NCBI GenBank assembly: GCA_041678045.1
Contig: JBAYOV010000040.1
Coordinates: 1-33,219 of the forward strand
DNA length: 33,219 nucleotides
Source: UBA2357 sp041678045
GTDB lineage: Bacteria > Pseudomonadota > Gammaproteobacteria > Burkholderiales > Rhodocyclaceae
Reading direction: 5' to 3'
Part shown: positions 31,670 through 33,219 of the stretch, piece by piece
Numbering within the stretch: the first letter of the stretch is position 1
Layout of the letters: every line of letters begins with the position of its first letter
Program-made: the position numbers and the translations under genes
Notes under the pieces: model-generated
The model's database searches: none
What the model saw: only the letters and a program-made list of their open reading frames with translations
Told to the model about the DNA's origin: nothing

Positions 31670-33067
31670 ATGAGTACGACACACCACCCCTTCGCCAACA
31701 GCCCCGATCCACAGATTGCGGCCATCCGCCTGCCGCCCCATTCGGTGGAGGCAGAGCAGTCCCTGATTGGCGGCATCCTGCTCGACAACGCAGCCTGGGA
31801 GCGAATTGCCGATCTCGTCAATGAGGCGGACTTCTACCGTGATGACCATCGTCGCATCTATCAGCACATCTCCCGGCTGATCGATCAGGGCAAGCCTGCT
31901 GATGTGGTGACCGTCTTCGAGTCGCTGGAAAAGAACAATGAGGCCGAGCAGGCCGGCGGCTTGGCCTATCTGGCTGAAGTAGCCAACAGCACGCCTTCCG
32001 CTGCCAATATTCGGCGCTATGCGGAAATTGTCCGCGAGCGCGCCATCCTCAGAAAGCTGGTGTCAGTGGGGGACGAGATTGCAGCCAGTGCCCTGAATCC
32101 GGCTGGGCGCGACGCCAAGGCGTTGCTCGACGAAGCGGAAGCCAGGGTGTTCGAGATTGCCGAGGCAGGGGCGCGTCATGCGAGCGGTTTCGTGTCGATC
32201 CAGCCCATCCTCAAGCAGGTGGCCGATCGCGTGCAGGAGTTGTACGACCGCGATAATCCGAACGAGGTGACCGGCGTGCCGACCGGGCTGATTGACCTGG
32301 ATGAGAAAACCTCAGGCCTGCAACCCTCGGACATGATCATTGTTGCAGGGCGTCCGGCCATGGGCAAAACCACACTCGCCCTGAACATTGCAGAACATGT
32401 TGCAGTCGATTGTCGCTTGCCGGTCGCGATCTTTTCCATGGAAATGCCGGGTACCCAGTTGGCCACCCGTTTCATCTCCTCGCTGGGGCGGATAGACCAG
32501 TCCAAGCTCAGAACCGGTCGCCTGACTGACGAAGACTGGCAGAAGCTCACCATGGCAATGGGGAAGCTGTATGAAGCTCCGATCTTCATTGATGAAACGC
32601 CAGGCCTCAATCCGATCGATCTGCGTGCTCGTGCCCGACGCCTGGCGCGACAGTGCGGCAAGCTGGGCCTGATCGTGATCGACTACCTGCAGTTGATGAC
32701 AGGCTCCCGCGACAGCGACAACCGGGCTGCCGAACTGTCGGAAATTTCCCGCTCAGTAAAATCGCTGGCCAAGGAGTTGCATGTGCCGATCATCGCACTG
32801 TCCCAGCTGAACCGCAGCCTGGAGCAGCGCCCCAACAAACGGCCGGTCATGTCCGACCTGCGCGAGTCCGGCGCGATTGAGCAGGACGCGGACATCATCA
32901 TGTTCATCTACCGGGATGAAGTCTACAACCCCGATTCACCGGATAAGGGGACGGCCGAGTTGATTATTGGCAAGCACCGCAATGGTCCAACAGGTACTGT
33001 GCGCATGACCTTCATTGGGGAAAGCACGCGCTTTGAAAACTTCATGGCCTCGCATCAGGGGTTTTGA
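31670..33067 (+). CDS. dnaB: Replicative DNA helicase DnaB
   Basis: A 465-residue hexameric replicative helicase (E. coli 471). The N-terminal domain begins around residue 20 (RLPPHSVEAEQSLIGGILLD). The RecA-like domain has Walker A GRPAMGKTT at 227-235, FSMEMPGTQL, LIVIDYLQLM (Walker B), and the C-terminal ALSQLNRSLEQRPNKRPVMS and SDLRESGAIEQDAD (arginine-finger region). No intein is present. The ATG at 31670 has CAGGAG at 31655-31660. A longer frame starting at 31604 begins inside the terminator hairpin and is rejected. Its own promoter is not obvious; there is only about 50 bases between terminator and start. Confidence 0.97.
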   Translation: MSTTHHPFANSPDPQIAAIRLPPHSVEAEQSLIGGILLDNAAWERIADLVNEADFYRDDHRRIYQHISRLIDQGKPADVVTVFESLEKNNEAEQAGGLAYLAEVANSTPSAANIRRYAEIVRERAILRKLVSVGDEIAASALNPAGRDAKALLDEAEARVFEIAEAGARHASGFVSIQPILKQVADRVQELYDRDNPNEVTGVPTGLIDLDEKTSGLQPSDMIIVAGRPAMGKTTLALNIAEHVAVDCRLPVAIFSMEMPGTQLATRFISSLGRIDQSKLRTGRLTDEDWQKLTMAMGKLYEAPIFIDETPGLNPIDLRARARRLARQCGKLGLIVIDYLQLMTGSRDSDNRAAELSEISRSVKSLAKELHVPIIALSQLNRSLEQRPNKRPVMSDLRESGAIEQDADIIMFIYRDEVYNPDSPDKGTAELIIGKHRNGPTGTVRMTFIGESTRFENFMASHQGF

Positions 33068-33085
33068 CTTTTTTCTTACGTGTTG

Positions 33086-33113
33086 TTGACAAGTGTGTTC
33101 ATGTCTGTAGAAT
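33086..33113 (+). promoter_or_regulatory. Strong stable-RNA-type promoter at the right edge
   Basis: TTGACA (33086-33091), a 16-base spacer and TAGAAT (33108-33113) are followed by the GC-rich discriminator GCGCGGC. Consensus -35, near-consensus -10, short spacer and GC-rich start region together are the signature of rRNA and tRNA promoters under stringent control. No protein start with a ribosome site follows within the window. Confidence 0.75.
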
Positions 33114-33219
33114 GCGCGGCTCTTCACCGGCAAGCGGAAGTTTCGAAAGCGAAACAGAGCGGCGGCGGTGAGGGGAAAAGAGTGAGAAGTACGAATCGTT
33201 TTTTCGGTGTTTTAAAAAA
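33114..33219 (+). ncRNA. Structured transcript leader, probably of an rRNA operon (continues beyond window)
   Basis: After the promoter the sequence can fold: GTTTCG/CGAAAC hairpin (33140-33155, AAAG loop), and TTCACCG near 33123 can pair with CGGTGAG near 33166. The window ends with GGTGTTTTAAAAAA, which resembles a boxA-type antitermination element of betaproteobacterial rrn leaders. The 16S gene itself is not in the window, so a tRNA or other stable RNA remains possible. Confidence 0.4.

Noticed and set aside
1..33219. CRISPR arrays, insertion sequences, prophage or toxin-antitoxin pairs
   Set aside because: I saw no regularly spaced repeats, transposase or integrase motifs, or paired small toxin-like genes; base composition and gene style are even throughout.

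Overview
The window is a high-GC chromosomal segment that looks betaproteobacterial, most likely Rhodocyclales (Thauera/Azoarcus-like). The grounds are the rpsF-priB-rpsR-rplI-dnaB order, a GTP-type PEP carboxykinase, group-2 (AB-fused) Mrp antiporters and the general protein character. This is a judgement from family knowledge, not a database result. No transposase, integrase, CRISPR array, tRNA or complete rRNA gene is visible.

Layout. (1) 1-3485: the 5' part of pckG (minus strand) diverges from maeB (plus strand) across a 500-base gap, pairing two enzymes of the PEP/pyruvate/oxaloacetate/malate node. (2) 3579-5794: a patatin-like phospholipase and a periplasmic PBP7-type endopeptidase (pbpG), the latter with its own promoter. 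(3) 5808-6590: an IclR-family regulator, convergent with pbpG and divergent from the next operon. (4) 6898-12859: the first mrp operon, A(B fused)-C-D-E-F-G, preceded by a palindrome overlapping a promoter and by a strong intrinsic terminator placed before the first gene. (5) 12877-14199: an RluF-like 23S rRNA pseudouridine synthase with a 200-residue low-complexity N-terminus. (6) 14385-20285: a second complete mrp operon with the same gene order but clearly divergent proteins. (7) 20307-22040: glnS (minus). (8) 22193-23804: an MscS-family channel and a CrcB/Fluc fluoride channel. (9) 23836-25676 (minus): a hypoxanthine-DNA glycosylase coupled to an HI0933-type flavoprotein. (10) 25870-29973: hrpA. 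(11) 30109-31558: rpsF-priB-rpsR-rplI, with a possible S6:S18 leader and a textbook terminator. (12) 31670-33067: dnaB, followed by a promoter of stable-RNA type and a structured leader that run off the end, suggesting an rRNA operon just outside.

How the genes work together. The two Mrp systems should each make a multi-subunit proton-driven monovalent cation antiporter related to the membrane arm of respiratory complex I. Having two subtypes nearly adjacent (MrpD of one has Ala where the other has Lys) suggests different ions or conditions rather than simple redundancy. The MscS and CrcB channels give the middle of the window an ion and osmotic theme. The right side is information processing: tRNA charging, inosine repair, RNA helicase, ribosomal proteins, primosome and replicative helicase.

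Nothing here is a clear new multi-gene system. The most interesting leads are regulatory: the pre-terminated mrp1 leader with its palindrome, the overlapping mini-ORF at the maeB start, and the rpsF leader that can pair with its own Shine-Dalgarno sequence.
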